This document shows positions 16,646 to 24,756 of a stretch of 64,000 nucleotides of DNA, piece after piece. Position numbers and translations under genes: made by a program. Under the pieces are notes generated by a model. That model was not told the DNA's origin and did not search any database. It was given only the letters and a program-made list of their open reading frames with translations. The stretch spans positions 62,001-126,000 of the forward strand of contig CAYSSM010000001.1 in NCBI GenBank assembly GCA_964433905.1. The letters run 5' to 3'. Every line of letters begins with the position of its first letter. Position 1 is the stretch's first letter. Origin of the DNA: CAYSSM01 sp964433905 (GTDB lineage Bacteria > Patescibacteriota > UBA1384 > UBA12157 > JAENIV01).

Positions 16646-17418
16646 TTTTTAGCTTTTTTTGCTTTGGCAATTTTGATACTTTTTTTAGGAAGTTTTTTCT
16701 CAGGTGTTTTAACTTCCTCGGCTATTTGGCAGGCTTGACCGACGAGACTAAAATGTTCGACTAAAATTTGTGCTGCTGTTCCTAATGCTTTTTCCGGATC
16801 CAACGAACCATCAGTGGTAATTTCCATCGTCAGTTTGTCGAAATTGGTTTGACCGCCAACACGGGTGTTTTCAACTTCATAATGGACTTTTTTCACCGGT
16901 GTATAAATTGAATCTATAGCGATAGTGCCAATAGGCAATTTTTCGTCTTTTCTTTGCTCTAAAGGAATATAACCGCGACCCTTGTCGACAATAATTTCCA
17001 TGGTAAGTTTTGCCCCTTTGCCTAAAGTTGCAATGTGAGCATCAGTGTTAACAACTTCACAAGCGGCATTTTTATCAAAATCTGCCGCAGTAACATTTTT
17101 AGGGCCTTTAATATCTAATTTTAATTTTGCCGGCTCTTCGGAATTGAAACGGAATCTTAATGATTTTAAATTTAAGATAATTTCAATATAATCTTCTTTG
17201 ACTCCTGGTATGGCCATAAATTGATGGGTAATCCCCTCAATTTTAACTGAATTAATCGCTGAGCCCTCAAGCGATGACAAAAGCACCCTTCTTAATGAGT
17301 TTCCAATAGTTACACCGTAACCGGGCGATAATGGCTCAATTTGAAATGTGCCACGGTTATCGACCTTTTCTAAAGTTTTAATTTGTAATAAGCTTGTCTC
17401 TTGAAGTGTATAATCCAT
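16642..17418 (-). CDS. rpoA: RNA polymerase alpha subunit without C-terminal domain
   Basis: A 258-residue subunit; the family is usually 310-330. The N-terminal assembly domain is complete (IEPLSPGYGVTIGNSLRRVL; LEGSAINSVKIEG; LDPEKALGTAAQIL). It then ends in a Lys-rich tail (KKLPKKSIKIAKAKKAKK) instead of the alpha-CTD, which elsewhere binds UP elements and activators. The stop directly precedes rplQ (ATGA), so this is not a frameshift into a hidden CTD. Activation through alpha-CTD contacts should be absent here. Confidence 0.95.
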   Translation of the reverse strand: MDYTLQETSLLQIKTLEKVDNRGTFQIEPLSPGYGVTIGNSLRRVLLSSLEGSAINSVKIEGITHQFMAIPGVKEDYIEIILNLKSLRFRFNSEEPAKLKLDIKGPKNVTAADFDKNAACEVVNTDAHIATLGKGAKLTMEIIVDKGRGYIPLEQRKDEKLPIGTIAIDSIYTPVKKVHYEVENTRVGGQTNFDKLTMEITTDGSLDPEKALGTAAQILVEHFSLVGQACQIAEEVKTPEKKLPKKSIKIAKAKKAKK

Positions 17419-17462
17419 ACTGCCTCCGCGATGAGATGTAACTCATCGTAATTAATATTTTA

Positions 17463-18053
17463 TTATCTTCGATAAAACTCAATAATCAATTGTTCGTCTA
17501 AGTCCGTATCAATCTCGGTCCGTAACGGAACGTGATCAACAAGCGCTTCCGTTTTTTTACCTTCGGCTTTCAACCATTTTGGGACAGTTACTTTTGTCAC
17601 TTTTATATCATCGGATTTTTTTGGTGTAATTTTATCATGTGGTTTTAAAACCATTGAAGAGATGTTGCTTGGTTGGTCATTAATCATTATTTTTCGATGG
17701 CTGATTAATTGTTTGGCCTGTGTTCTGGATACCGCCCAACCTAATCTGTAAAGAATATTGTCGAATCTTAATTCAAGCAGTTTCAATAATTCCTCGCCGG
17801 TTTGTTCGCGCGATTTAGAGGCGTTATTGAATATCTTGGCGAATTCCCGCTCTCTTAAGCCATATTCGGCTTTTGCTTTCTGCTTTTCTTGCATTTGACG
17901 TCCATACTCTGATTTTCTTGGATTTTGATTTTTAGCGCCGTGATCACCAGGCAAATAATTTCTTCGAGTGAATGCGCATTTAGGACTGGTGCAACGAACA
18001 CCTTTTAAAAATAATTTAGTTCCATGCTTTCGACAAAGACTACATTTATCCAT
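17463..18053 (-). CDS. rpsD: Ribosomal protein S4, zinc (C+) form
   Basis: A 196-residue primary 16S-binding protein. Four Cys near the N-terminus (C4, C7, C21, C26) form a zinc site. The S4 RNA-binding domain follows (RLDNILYRLGW-type stretch; SRTQAKQLISHRKIMIN). It overlaps the rpsK stop by 1 nt. Confidence 0.96.
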   Translation of the reverse strand: MDKCSLCRKHGTKLFLKGVRCTSPKCAFTRRNYLPGDHGAKNQNPRKSEYGRQMQEKQKAKAEYGLREREFAKIFNNASKSREQTGEELLKLLELRFDNILYRLGWAVSRTQAKQLISHRKIMINDQPSNISSMVLKPHDKITPKKSDDIKVTKVTVPKWLKAEGKKTEALVDHVPLRTEIDTDLDEQLIIEFYRR

Positions 18054-18436
18054 CAGACTCTCCTTGCTTTTTTGGGTCGGGTGCCGTTATGCGGAACCGG
18101 TGTAGTATCTTTAATCTGAGTAACCTTAATTCCTTGTCCACCTATTGCTCTGACTGCGGATTCACGACCTGAACCAACGCCAGATATCATTACAACGGCT
18201 TCAGTGATACTGTATGGACCTGCTTTTTCTAAAGCTTTTCTGACAGCAATTTGAGCAGCAAATGGGGTCGATTTTTTAGCACCGCTAAAACCGACTGAGC
18301 CAGCCGTAGCCCAAGATAAAGTGTTACCGGAGGCATCAGCGATGGTTACAATACAATTATTAAAGGATGATTGGATAAAAATAATCGCTTTATCAACCTG
18401 TTTAATTTGTTTTTTCTTTTTAATCTGTTTAGCCAT
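18053..18436 (-). CDS. rpsK: Ribosomal protein S11
   Basis: A 127-residue platform protein of the 30S subunit, with FNNCIVTIADASGNTLSWA, GSGRESAVRAIGGQGIKV and the basic ending HNGTRPKKARRV. It lies 16 nt after rpsM and overlaps rpsD by 1 nt. Confidence 0.97.
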   Translation of the reverse strand: MAKQIKKKKQIKQVDKAIIFIQSSFNNCIVTIADASGNTLSWATAGSVGFSGAKKSTPFAAQIAVRKALEKAGPYSITEAVVMISGVGSGRESAVRAIGGQGIKVTQIKDTTPVPHNGTRPKKARRV

Positions 18437-18452
18437 TTTTATACTCTAAATA

Positions 18453-18839
18453 TTATGTTTTTTCGGCAGATTTTTTGCGACCTGAACCAACGGTAACTCT
18501 TTTGCCTCTTTTGGTTCGAGCGTTTGTTCGTGTTCGCTGGCCTCTGACGGGCAAATTTTTAATATGACGGATTCCTCGATAGGATTTAATTTCCTTAATC
18601 CTCTTGATATTTTGACTTACTTCCATACGCAAATCGCCTTCAATTTTATAATTTTTATCAATAACCTCGCGGATTCTTTCAAGTTCCTGATCTGATAAAT
18701 CAGCAGTTTTTGTGCCAAGTTTAATGTTGGCTAATTGACATATTTTCTTTGCTAACGGCAAACCAACACCTTTTAAATAAGAAAGTGAATATTCGATATG
18801 TTTATTATCCGGAATATTTATACCAGCAATTCTTGCCAT
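18453..18839 (-). CDS. rpsM: Ribosomal protein S13
   Basis: A 128-residue 30S head protein with MARIAGINIPDNKHIEYSL, SYRGIRHIKNLPVRGQRT and RTNARTKRGKR. Its C-terminal tail contacts P-site tRNA in known structures. It sits 8 nt after rpmJ in the usual alpha-operon order. Confidence 0.97.
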   Translation of the reverse strand: MARIAGINIPDNKHIEYSLSYLKGVGLPLAKKICQLANIKLGTKTADLSDQELERIREVIDKNYKIEGDLRMEVSQNIKRIKEIKSYRGIRHIKNLPVRGQRTRTNARTKRGKRVTVGSGRKKSAEKT

Positions 18840-18847
18840 ATTTCCTC

Positions 18848-18961
18848 TTAACCCTGACGCTGCTTATGTTTGGGAGTACTGCAAATTACCCGCAATACTC
18901 CATGACGGCGAATTATTTTACATTTTTGACAAATTTTTTTGACCGATGGTCTTACTTTCAT
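18848..18961 (-). CDS. rpmJ: Ribosomal protein L36
   Basis: The 37-residue protein reads [15 protein letters not shown] at its N-terminus. The zinc ligands C11, C14, C27 and H32 are the classic L36 C+ pattern, and the length matches the family. It lies at the expected place between infA and rpsM. The ATG at 18961 has no clear Shine-Dalgarno; the end of a hairpin repeat (GGATTTATACTT) lies directly against it, exactly as at map. Confidence 0.95.
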   Translation of the reverse strand: MKVRPSVKKICQKCKIIRRHGVLRVICSTPKHKQRQG

Positions 18962-18966
18962 AAGTA

Positions 18967-19012
18967 TAAATCCTTGGTTGACACCCTGTGGTCTTTGCCA
19001 CAGGGGGATTTA
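18967..19012 (-). repeat. Hairpin element abutting rpmJ start
   Basis: Inverted ends TAAATCC (18967-18973) and GGATTTA (19006-19012) flank a perfect stem CCCTGTGG (18984-18991) / CCACAGGG (18998-19005). A related but decayed double unit lies before map (20935-21041). The rest of this gap, to 19094, holds shorter inverted repeats (CTAATAAC/GTTATTAG) and no gene. Confidence 0.7.
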
Positions 19013-19094
19013 CAAACGCCTCGCTGATAACTAATCTTTCTAATAACAAATAGGGTTAGTTATTGGTTTAAATTCGTTATTAGTGAGGAGACGG

Positions 19095-19307
19095 CTACAG
19101 TCGTCTAGTTATTCTACCTTTAGTCAAATCGTATGGCGACATTTCTAATTGAACCCGATCACCGGGCAATATTTTTATGTAATGTAGGCGGATTTTCCCT
19201 GAAATGTAAGCTAAGACAATTTGATTATTGTCTAACTCAACTCTAAAAATAGCATTAGGCAATGCCTCAACGACTTCGCCTTCAAAAATCAATTTTTCTT
19301 TTTTCAA
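19095..19307 (-). CDS. infA: Translation initiation factor IF-1
   Basis: The 70-residue OB-fold protein has [37 protein letters not shown] and [12 protein letters not shown]. It binds the 30S A site with IF-2. It stands between the PIG-L gene and rpmJ, in the usual map-infA-rpmJ order apart from the insertion. Confidence 0.97.
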   Translation of the reverse strand: MKKEKLIFEGEVVEALPNAIFRVELDNNQIVLAYISGKIRLHYIKILPGDRVQLEMSPYDLTKGRITRRL

Positions 19308-19377
19308 TTAACTTCCTCAACTCATCAAATACTGAATAAATTAGTATATTTATACATTAATATTATCATAATATCTT

Positions 19378-20190
19378 CTATTCGTCAAGTGTCATGGTGG
19401 CGAAAAGTTCATTTTTTCTTACCAATGACAGGATTAAACTTCTTAAAAAGGGAACTCTCAATTGGCTATGATACTGACTAATAGCCTTTTCCTTGAGTTT
19501 CAAATCATCATCGGAAAGTAAGAGTCTTTTCCATTGTTTATCATTTGTAACTACATCGACAGGTGGCAATAAAAATAAATTTGGACGATATTTTTTAGGT
19601 TGAGGGTAGCGATAATCATGAATTAAATATTTGTAAGCTGTAACTTTACTGTTATTTTTAATAACTTTTTCAACAATTTGGCCGGTTACTGAATGGTCGG
19701 GATGGATATCTAAAGGATGGGGATAAGCAATATAATTTGGCTCAAAATCGTCAATTTGATCTTTAAATAGCTTGTCTAATAATACTTCATCTTTCCCTCT
19801 TAATTTTCCGTCAGGCAAGTCTAAAAAGACTAAATTGTCGTTTTTTACTCCGAGGATACTAGTTGCTTTTCTAAATTCTTCATATCTTTTGACTTCTTTG
19901 CCCTGTTTATTACCGTCGGTCACCAAGATGATTTTCACAATTGCTTCGCGTTTAGTTGCTTCAATAATATAACCACCAACACCGATGGTTTCATCGTCAG
20001 GATGAGGAGAAAACACCAATAATTTGTCCCCCTTTTGAGGAACATTAATATTATCCAGCAAATAAATAGCAGATTGCGGTAAAACATGGTTAAAACTGGC
20101 ATAAATAAAGCTTGGAACAAAAAATAAACTTAAAACAATAACGACTATTTGAATTTTGCGATTTAAAAATAATTTCTTTACTTTACTCAT
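19378..20190 (-). CDS. PIG-L/LmbE-family deacetylase, membrane-anchored
   Basis: From the ATG at 20190 this is 270 residues. A membrane helix near residues 13-33 is followed by the zinc-binding HPDDE motif (63-67) and a second PHPLDIHPDHS motif. The family removes N-acetyl groups from sugar derivatives such as GlcNAc conjugates. The anchor puts the domain outside the membrane. The start overlaps map by 8 nt; an in-frame ATG at 20211 gives seven more residues, and neither has a good Shine-Dalgarno. It is an insertion in an otherwise standard map-infA order. The substrate is unknown. Confidence 0.85.
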   Translation of the reverse strand: MSKVKKLFLNRKIQIVVIVLSLFFVPSFIYASFNHVLPQSAIYLLDNINVPQKGDKLLVFSPHPDDETIGVGGYIIEATKREAIVKIILVTDGNKQGKEVKRYEEFRKATSILGVKNDNLVFLDLPDGKLRGKDEVLLDKLFKDQIDDFEPNYIAYPHPLDIHPDHSVTGQIVEKVIKNNSKVTAYKYLIHDYRYPQPKKYRPNLFLLPPVDVVTNDKQWKRLLLSDDDLKLKEKAISQYHSQLRVPFLRSLILSLVRKNELFATMTLDE

Positions 20191-20929
20191 GGGTAAGAAT
20201 TTCAACGCCATCTTTTGTTACTGCGATTGTATGTTCAAAATGAGCCGATAAGGAATTGTCGATTGTTACAACAGTCCAGCCATCGTTAAGTATCTTTACT
20301 TTCCAATCGCCAGCTGAGACCATTGGTTCGATGGCCAATGTCATCCCCTCTTTTAAAACCGGTCCTGTTTTTCTTTTGCCAAAATTTAATATTGATGGTG
20401 GTTCTTGTAAATTTGTACCAATGCCATGTCCAGCCAAATCCCGGATAATACTGTAATTTGCGCCTTCAATAATTGATTGAATACAATTTTGAATATCACC
20501 TAAATAAACTCCGGGTTTAATTTTTGATATGCCTTCGTGAAGCGATTCTTTGGTAATTTTTAGCAATTGTTTTTTTTTAAAATCAATTTTACCGATAGCC
20601 ACGGTGGCAGCGGTGTCGGTGTGATATGATTTCCATAATATTCCAATATCAAGACCCAAAAGATCGCCCTCGCGCAAGATTCTGTTCGATGGTATGCCAT
20701 GGACGACCTCATTGTTAACTGAAGTGCAAATTGTCGCCGGATAACCATGATGACCTAAAAAAGATGATTTAGCACCGGATTTCTTAATTTCTTCTGTTGC
20801 GATGTTGTCAAGTTCTTTGGTAGTTGTTCCGGGTTTTGAAGCAACAGTTAGTATATTTAAAATATGAGCGGCAATTTTACCACCTTCCTTCATAATTTGA
20901 ATCTCTTTTTCTGTTTTAATCGAAATCAT
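20183..20929 (-). CDS. map: Methionine aminopeptidase type I
   Basis: A 248-residue cytosolic dimetal peptidase that removes N-terminal Met. The metal ligands are visible as D94, D105, H168, E201 and E232, with H77 (EVVHG) in the active site. The start at 20929 is fixed by MISIKTEKEIQIMKEGG. The ATG is abutted by GGATTTATACTT, the edge of a hairpin repeat also found before rpmJ. Confidence 0.97.
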   Translation of the reverse strand: MISIKTEKEIQIMKEGGKIAAHILNILTVASKPGTTTKELDNIATEEIKKSGAKSSFLGHHGYPATICTSVNNEVVHGIPSNRILREGDLLGLDIGILWKSYHTDTAATVAIGKIDFKKKQLLKITKESLHEGISKIKPGVYLGDIQNCIQSIIEGANYSIIRDLAGHGIGTNLQEPPSILNFGKRKTGPVLKEGMTLAIEPMVSAGDWKVKILNDGWTVVTIDNSLSAHFEHTIAVTKDGVEILTHE

Positions 20930-20934
20930 AAGTA

Positions 20935-21041
20935 TAAATCCATGGTTAACACCATATGGTCTCGGTCACAGTTCCATATATCTTTCAAAAAATAGTTTTT
21001 AATTTATATTAACGCCCTGCGGTCTCTGTCACAAGGGGATT
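20935..21041 (-). repeat. Double hairpin element between adk and map
   Basis: TAAATCC (20935-20941) and GGATTTA (about 21035-21041) bound two decayed units that share GTTAACACC/ATTAACGCC, then a TGGTCT/CGGTCT core and GTCACA. The outer arms and the edge next to the start codon match the element at 18967-19012. Confidence 0.6.
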
Positions 21042-21054
21042 TACAAATATGAAT

Positions 21055-21702
21055 TTATGTGGTTACTTTTTGGATATTTTCCCAAACTTTTTCGATCGAA
21101 GGATTGCCATCGACATTAATTAGTGTCCCTTTGTTTTTAAAAAAACTAATTAAGGGTAATGTTTGTTGGTTATAAACATCAATTCTTTTTGTCAAAACAG
21201 CGAATTGGTCTTCAACGCGCACAACAAGATTGCCGCCACACCGATCACACTTGGTTATTCCATTTTTGTTCGGATCTTCAAAAACTGTTTGACACTTGTC
21301 ACACACTCTCCTTGTTTGCATCCTCAAAACCAACAATTTAGCATCGACAACCAAATTGATTACTTTAACATTGTTAATATGTTTTTTCGAAAGAATTTTT
21401 TCTAAATGCTCAGCCTGGGCGATAGTTCTTGGGTATCCGTCAAAGACAACCCCGTGGTCAATTTCGAGTTCATCTACTTTTTTTGCAACAAATTTTTGTA
21501 CCAATTCCTCTGAAATTAACTTGCCTTTACCTTCATCCCAAACCTTTTTAAATTCTAAACCTAAGGCAGTGTTCAGCTCTGCTTCCCGGCGCATTAAATC
21601 TCCGGTACCAAAATAAACATAATCAAGTTTATCGGCCAATTTACGGGCTTGCGTACCTTTCCCTGAACCAGGCGGTCCTAATATTATATAATTTTTTAGC
21701 AT
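21055..21702 (-). CDS. adk: Adenylate kinase
   Basis: The 215-residue enzyme interconverts ATP and AMP with two ADP. The P-loop GPPGSGKGT is at 9-17, and DGYPRTIAQAEHLE is the AMP-site helix. The LID carries a zinc-type Cys set (CDKCQTVFED...CDRCGG). It follows the four-gene envelope insertion rather than secY directly. Confidence 0.97.
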   Translation of the reverse strand: MLKNYIILGPPGSGKGTQARKLADKLDYVYFGTGDLMRREAELNTALGLEFKKVWDEGKGKLISEELVQKFVAKKVDELEIDHGVVFDGYPRTIAQAEHLEKILSKKHINNVKVINLVVDAKLLVLRMQTRRVCDKCQTVFEDPNKNGITKCDRCGGNLVVRVEDQFAVLTKRIDVYNQQTLPLISFFKNKGTLINVDGNPSIEKVWENIQKVTT

Positions 21703-21717
21703 AATTTACTCAGAAGT

Positions 21718-22341
21718 TTACGGTGAGGCTGTTGAAGAAGCAATTGGTGAAGGACTAACCACCGCAGAAGGTGACACATCAACATTTTCTTTTACTGCAT
21801 CTATTAGCCAGATATTATTTTCTAATATGGTTTTAACTATTCTATTAGTTGGATTGTTGGGATAATTTAATACAATCTTTGACTCAACCGTAGATTCGTC
21901 AATTTGTTTCGAGGAAGAAATTTGAAAGTCTACCGGTTTTTCCTTAACGGATAAGAATTGGTTAAGCTGAAGTAAAATATTGGAATAAAATTCACCTTTT
22001 TCGTCTTTATAGGTAGCCAATTTGGCTTGAGCAGAAATGGTCAACAAGTCTTTAGCTTTACTTCCTTGGATTTTTCCTTCTTCAGTTGAAGAAGAATTAC
22101 TCCAAAAATCTAAAAAACTTGTTACTACTTTTTCGGATTTTGTTTTCCATTCGGCTTCGGTAATATTAATATCAGGGCTGGAAGTTACTGCCGAACCGTT
22201 AACGATATAGGTTTTATAATACCAAAAACTGCCACCAATTGTCAAAGCGATAATGACAGCAATCACGAACCATTTTACAACATTACCTTCTGAAGGAATT
22301 GGAGACTGGTTATAAGAATTTTGATCCATTATACCTCGCAA
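21718..22341 (-). CDS. Membrane-anchored extracytoplasmic protein with Ser/Pro tail, unknown
   Basis: Up to 207 residues (a Met at 22329 is an alternative start). A Pro/Ser-containing cytoplasmic start is followed by one membrane helix at about 23-42. An outside domain of about 130 residues with no motif I recognise comes next, then a SPSPIASSTASP tail. The tail resembles that of the protein at 24110. It lies 16 nt upstream of adk and 4 nt after the LysM gene, so it is in the superoperon. Confidence 0.65.
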   Translation of the reverse strand: MRGIMDQNSYNQSPIPSEGNVVKWFVIAVIIALTIGGSFWYYKTYIVNGSAVTSSPDINITEAEWKTKSEKVVTSFLDFWSNSSSTEEGKIQGSKAKDLLTISAQAKLATYKDEKGEFYSNILLQLNQFLSVKEKPVDFQISSSKQIDESTVESKIVLNYPNNPTNRIVKTILENNIWLIDAVKENVDVSPSAVVSPSPIASSTASP

Positions 22342-22345
22342 AAAA

Positions 22346-23029
22346 TTACTGGGCTGGAATTATCATCTCAATTACCCAAATACCTTTATCGCCCTTCGTG
22401 ATTGGCTGAATCAATTTTATTAAATATTTGCCATTTTCATTTTCAGCAATAACTTCGGCTTTGCCGCTATTAGTATCTTTGCTTTTTTGAGTATATGTAT
22501 CTGTGATTTTCAAGCCGTATACATTTGGACCGTCGGCTCGAGCCGTATCTTCAGGACTTAAACGAAATTGATTTTTGCCAGTTTCGACAGCCGTTTGCAA
22601 GGTAGTCGATTTGCTGTTGTCTATTGTATAAGCAACTTGACCATTTCTTGGAATAATTAAAACTTGCCCGGCTTGCACTTTATCTTTATCGGTGATACCA
22701 TTGGCGGCTGATAAATCTGTCAATGTCGTACCGTTTTTTTGAGCAATAGCAAAAAGTGTTTCGCCTTGCTGAATGGTGTAAGTATCTGTCGGATGTGACG
22801 GTCTTTCATTTGCTGAAGTAGCCTTTGTCACAGTTGAATTATTATCGTTCAAAGGCGAACCAGAAAGCACGCCAGTTGAAGAACTATCAGCTGTTTTTGT
22901 TTCAGCTGGCACCTTAGTTTCATCATTTTTTGTTGTGCGGCCATTAAAAAATAAAAATGTCGTACTTGCCGCCAGCAAGGCTACTAAAAAAACTAAGCTA
23001 TAAAGCAATAATCTTGTTTGTTTAGCCAT
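22346..23029 (-). CDS. Membrane-anchored LysM protein
   Basis: From the ATG at 23029 this is 227 residues. I chose it over 23053 because GGGGG lies six bases upstream and it avoids overlapping the previous gene. An N-terminal membrane helix (about 5-28) and a Ser/Thr-rich linker lead to a LysM domain at about 83-127 (YTIQQGETLFAIAQ; VQAGQVLIIP). A further beta-rich domain of about 95 residues follows. LysM binds glycan chains of peptidoglycan, so the protein probably tethers to the wall. The C-terminal domain is unrecognised. Confidence 0.85.
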   Translation of the reverse strand: MAKQTRLLLYSLVFLVALLAASTTFLFFNGRTTKNDETKVPAETKTADSSSTGVLSGSPLNDNNSTVTKATSANERPSHPTDTYTIQQGETLFAIAQKNGTTLTDLSAANGITDKDKVQAGQVLIIPRNGQVAYTIDNSKSTTLQTAVETGKNQFRLSPEDTARADGPNVYGLKITDTYTQKSKDTNSGKAEVIAENENGKYLIKLIQPITKGDKGIWVIEMIIPAQ

Positions 23030-23043
23030 TTTTACCCCCAATA

Positions 23044-24012
23044 TTATTGCCAACCCAAGACTTGATTGCCTTTTTGGATTGGTTTTATTAAATCTTTATC
23101 TAATCGAACGATGTAAATTTGCCCTGTTGTATTATTATCGACTTTATCTTTGTATTGGGCAGCAATATATGCTAAATTATTGTTCTTTAAATATACGAAA
23201 TTTGCGATTCCACCACTTATTTCAGCAATTTCTTTTTCATTTTGGCCGTTTGTATCAATTTCGATTATTTTGGAAGATTTACCATTAAACGATCTTGTTG
23301 AAAGAATTATTTTATTGTTCGTAGATGAGATCCAATCAATTATCTTATTTTCGTAGATTTTAATTTGCGATTTTTCCTTATCGACAAGATCGATTCTATT
23401 TAATTCGGCATTATTACCAGACATAACCGAATATAAAATAGCATCTCCCTGTATATTCCAAGCAAAACTATTTATTTCCGTCTCGGAATTAGTCAAATTC
23501 CGGCGATTTTCTCCCGAAAGACTTTCAGTATATAATGTATAACCGTAGTTTTCTTCCAAATTAGAAAACTTAATATAAGCAATGGTTTTTCCATCTGGCG
23601 AAACGAGCCATTTTAGAGGTAACACAAACTCTTTTCTTATGGATTTAATTTGAGCATTATATAAATCAATGCTTATCAATTCACCTGAAGTTGCGCTTTT
23701 ATCTTTTGCTACTATTGCCAAAACTTGATTAGACTGGCTAACCAAGTTTGACAAAGATATGATTTTTTTATTTTCATCAAAATCGGTAAAAACTTTTTTC
23801 CTGGCATCCCCATCAGTTTGCCATATTTCAAACGCGCTACCTTTATTAGTATAGGTTAAAATTTCTGCAATTTCAGCGGTTTTTAAGGTCTTACTTTCAC
23901 TAACACTTATTTCTTTAGATGTCTGTTTGTCTAAGTAATTAATATTTATATACCAAGACAATCCTCCAATTACCGCCAGAAATAAAATAACAGTAATGAT
24001 TTTTTGGGCCAT
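23044..24012 (-). CDS. Membrane-anchored beta-propeller (TolB/PD40-like) protein
   Basis: A 322-residue protein with a membrane helix at about 4-22. An outside domain with repeated PD40-type blades follows: LVSPDGKTIAYIKF, FAWNIQGDAILYSVM, and similar blocks ending in VYLKNNNLAYIAAQ. Propellers of this type usually bind other proteins or polymers. No enzyme residues are evident. It is the head of the envelope trio that ends next to adk. Confidence 0.75.
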   Translation of the reverse strand: MAQKIITVILFLAVIGGLSWYININYLDKQTSKEISVSESKTLKTAEIAEILTYTNKGSAFEIWQTDGDARKKVFTDFDENKKIISLSNLVSQSNQVLAIVAKDKSATSGELISIDLYNAQIKSIRKEFVLPLKWLVSPDGKTIAYIKFSNLEENYGYTLYTESLSGENRRNLTNSETEINSFAWNIQGDAILYSVMSGNNAELNRIDLVDKEKSQIKIYENKIIDWISSTNNKIILSTRSFNGKSSKIIEIDTNGQNEKEIAEISGGIANFVYLKNNNLAYIAAQYKDKVDNNTTGQIYIVRLDKDLIKPIQKGNQVLGWQ

Positions 24013-24109
24013 ACATATTCACTAATCTTGGTTACAATTACATCAAAACAAAGTAAGACCTTTAGTTGTTACTTTTAACCATAACTTATTGCCAGAAACA
24101 TGACTAAGC

Positions 24110-24424
24110 TTATACCTCTGGTGATGTGGTAGCAGAAGGTGATACCGATGGTGACGCAGACGGTGATGTCGATGGTGAAGCTGACGGAGAGGCGGATTTA
24201 GCTGGCGATGGACTTACGCTAGATTTTACCGTTGGTGATTTGGTCACACTCGCGGTTGGTGACGGTGAAGTAGTGGGAGTCGACTTTTTGGAAAAGTTGG
24301 TGTAATAATACACACCACCTGCTACCAAGATAACTATCACCAAAATGATTAATAGCCATTTTAGTGATCCGCCGCTTTGTGGAGCGGCTGTTGGTGCCGG
24401 CATTCCGGGTTGAGGTTGATTCAT
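24110..24424 (-). CDS. Small membrane protein with Ser/Pro repeat tail
   Basis: A 104-residue protein: a Pro/Ala-rich start, one membrane helix at about 22-42, then a purely repetitive SPSPT/SASPS tail of about 55 residues that is likely outside and extended or glycosylated. AAGGAGGG precedes the ATG. The tail is encoded by a degenerate 6-bp period and could vary in length between strains (inference). Confidence 0.65.
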   Translation of the reverse strand: MNQPQPGMPAPTAAPQSGGSLKWLLIILVIVILVAGGVYYYTNFSKKSTPTTSPSPTASVTKSPTVKSSVSPSPAKSASPSASPSTSPSASPSVSPSATTSPEV

Positions 24425-24566
24425 AAAACCCTCCTTATATATTATTATAGATGATTAGATGATAGGATCAATAGGGAATCGCCTATTTACCCGTTTATGT
24501 TTGTTCTAACCACCTTTTTATTAATATGTATCGTACTGACGCAATTAGTAGCTGTGCCTGTAACTA

Positions 24567-24633
24567 GCTTTAATAATTCTCGTAGGATCGCATTAACAAC
24601 TGTGCCTGTATTTGTCTCATTGTTTCTATTATA
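24567..24633 (-). repeat. Exact 67-bp duplicate of the secY 3' end
   Basis: Identical to 24690-24756, which encodes the last 20 codons and stop of secY. This copy lies 123 bp downstream and has no start, so it is a dead fragment. A more diverged third copy seems to lie at about 24530-24566 (CTGTGCCTGTA shared). Confidence 0.9.
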
Positions 24634-24667
24634 TTTTGCCGAAGCAAAATTCGGAAATAGAAACAAT
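24619..24667 (-). promoter_or_regulatory. cUUCGg-capped hairpin downstream of secY
   Basis: On the transcript strand, ATTGTTTCTAT (24657-24667) pairs with ATAGAAACAAT (24619-24629). Inside it, ATTTTGC-TTCG-GCAAAAT forms a stem capped by a C(UUCG)G tetraloop. One outer arm comes from the duplicated secY sequence. It could protect or attenuate the mRNA; there is no T run for a terminator. Confidence 0.6.
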
Positions 24668-24689
24668 ATTTTTCAATAATTAACACTTG

Positions 24690-24756
24690 GCTTTAATAAT
24701 TCTCGTAGGATCGCATTAACAACTGTGCCTGTATTTGTCTCATTGTTTCTATTATA
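24690..24756 (-). repeat. Parent copy of the 67-bp repeat (secY C-terminal codons)
   Basis: This is the in-gene copy; it spans the stop codon at 24693 and three bases beyond. It is identical over 67 bp to 24567-24633. Confidence 0.9.

Noticed and set aside
24110..24300. CRISPR-like short repeats
   Set aside because: The repeats are coding sequence for a Ser/Pro tail with a period of about 6 bp and no spacers.
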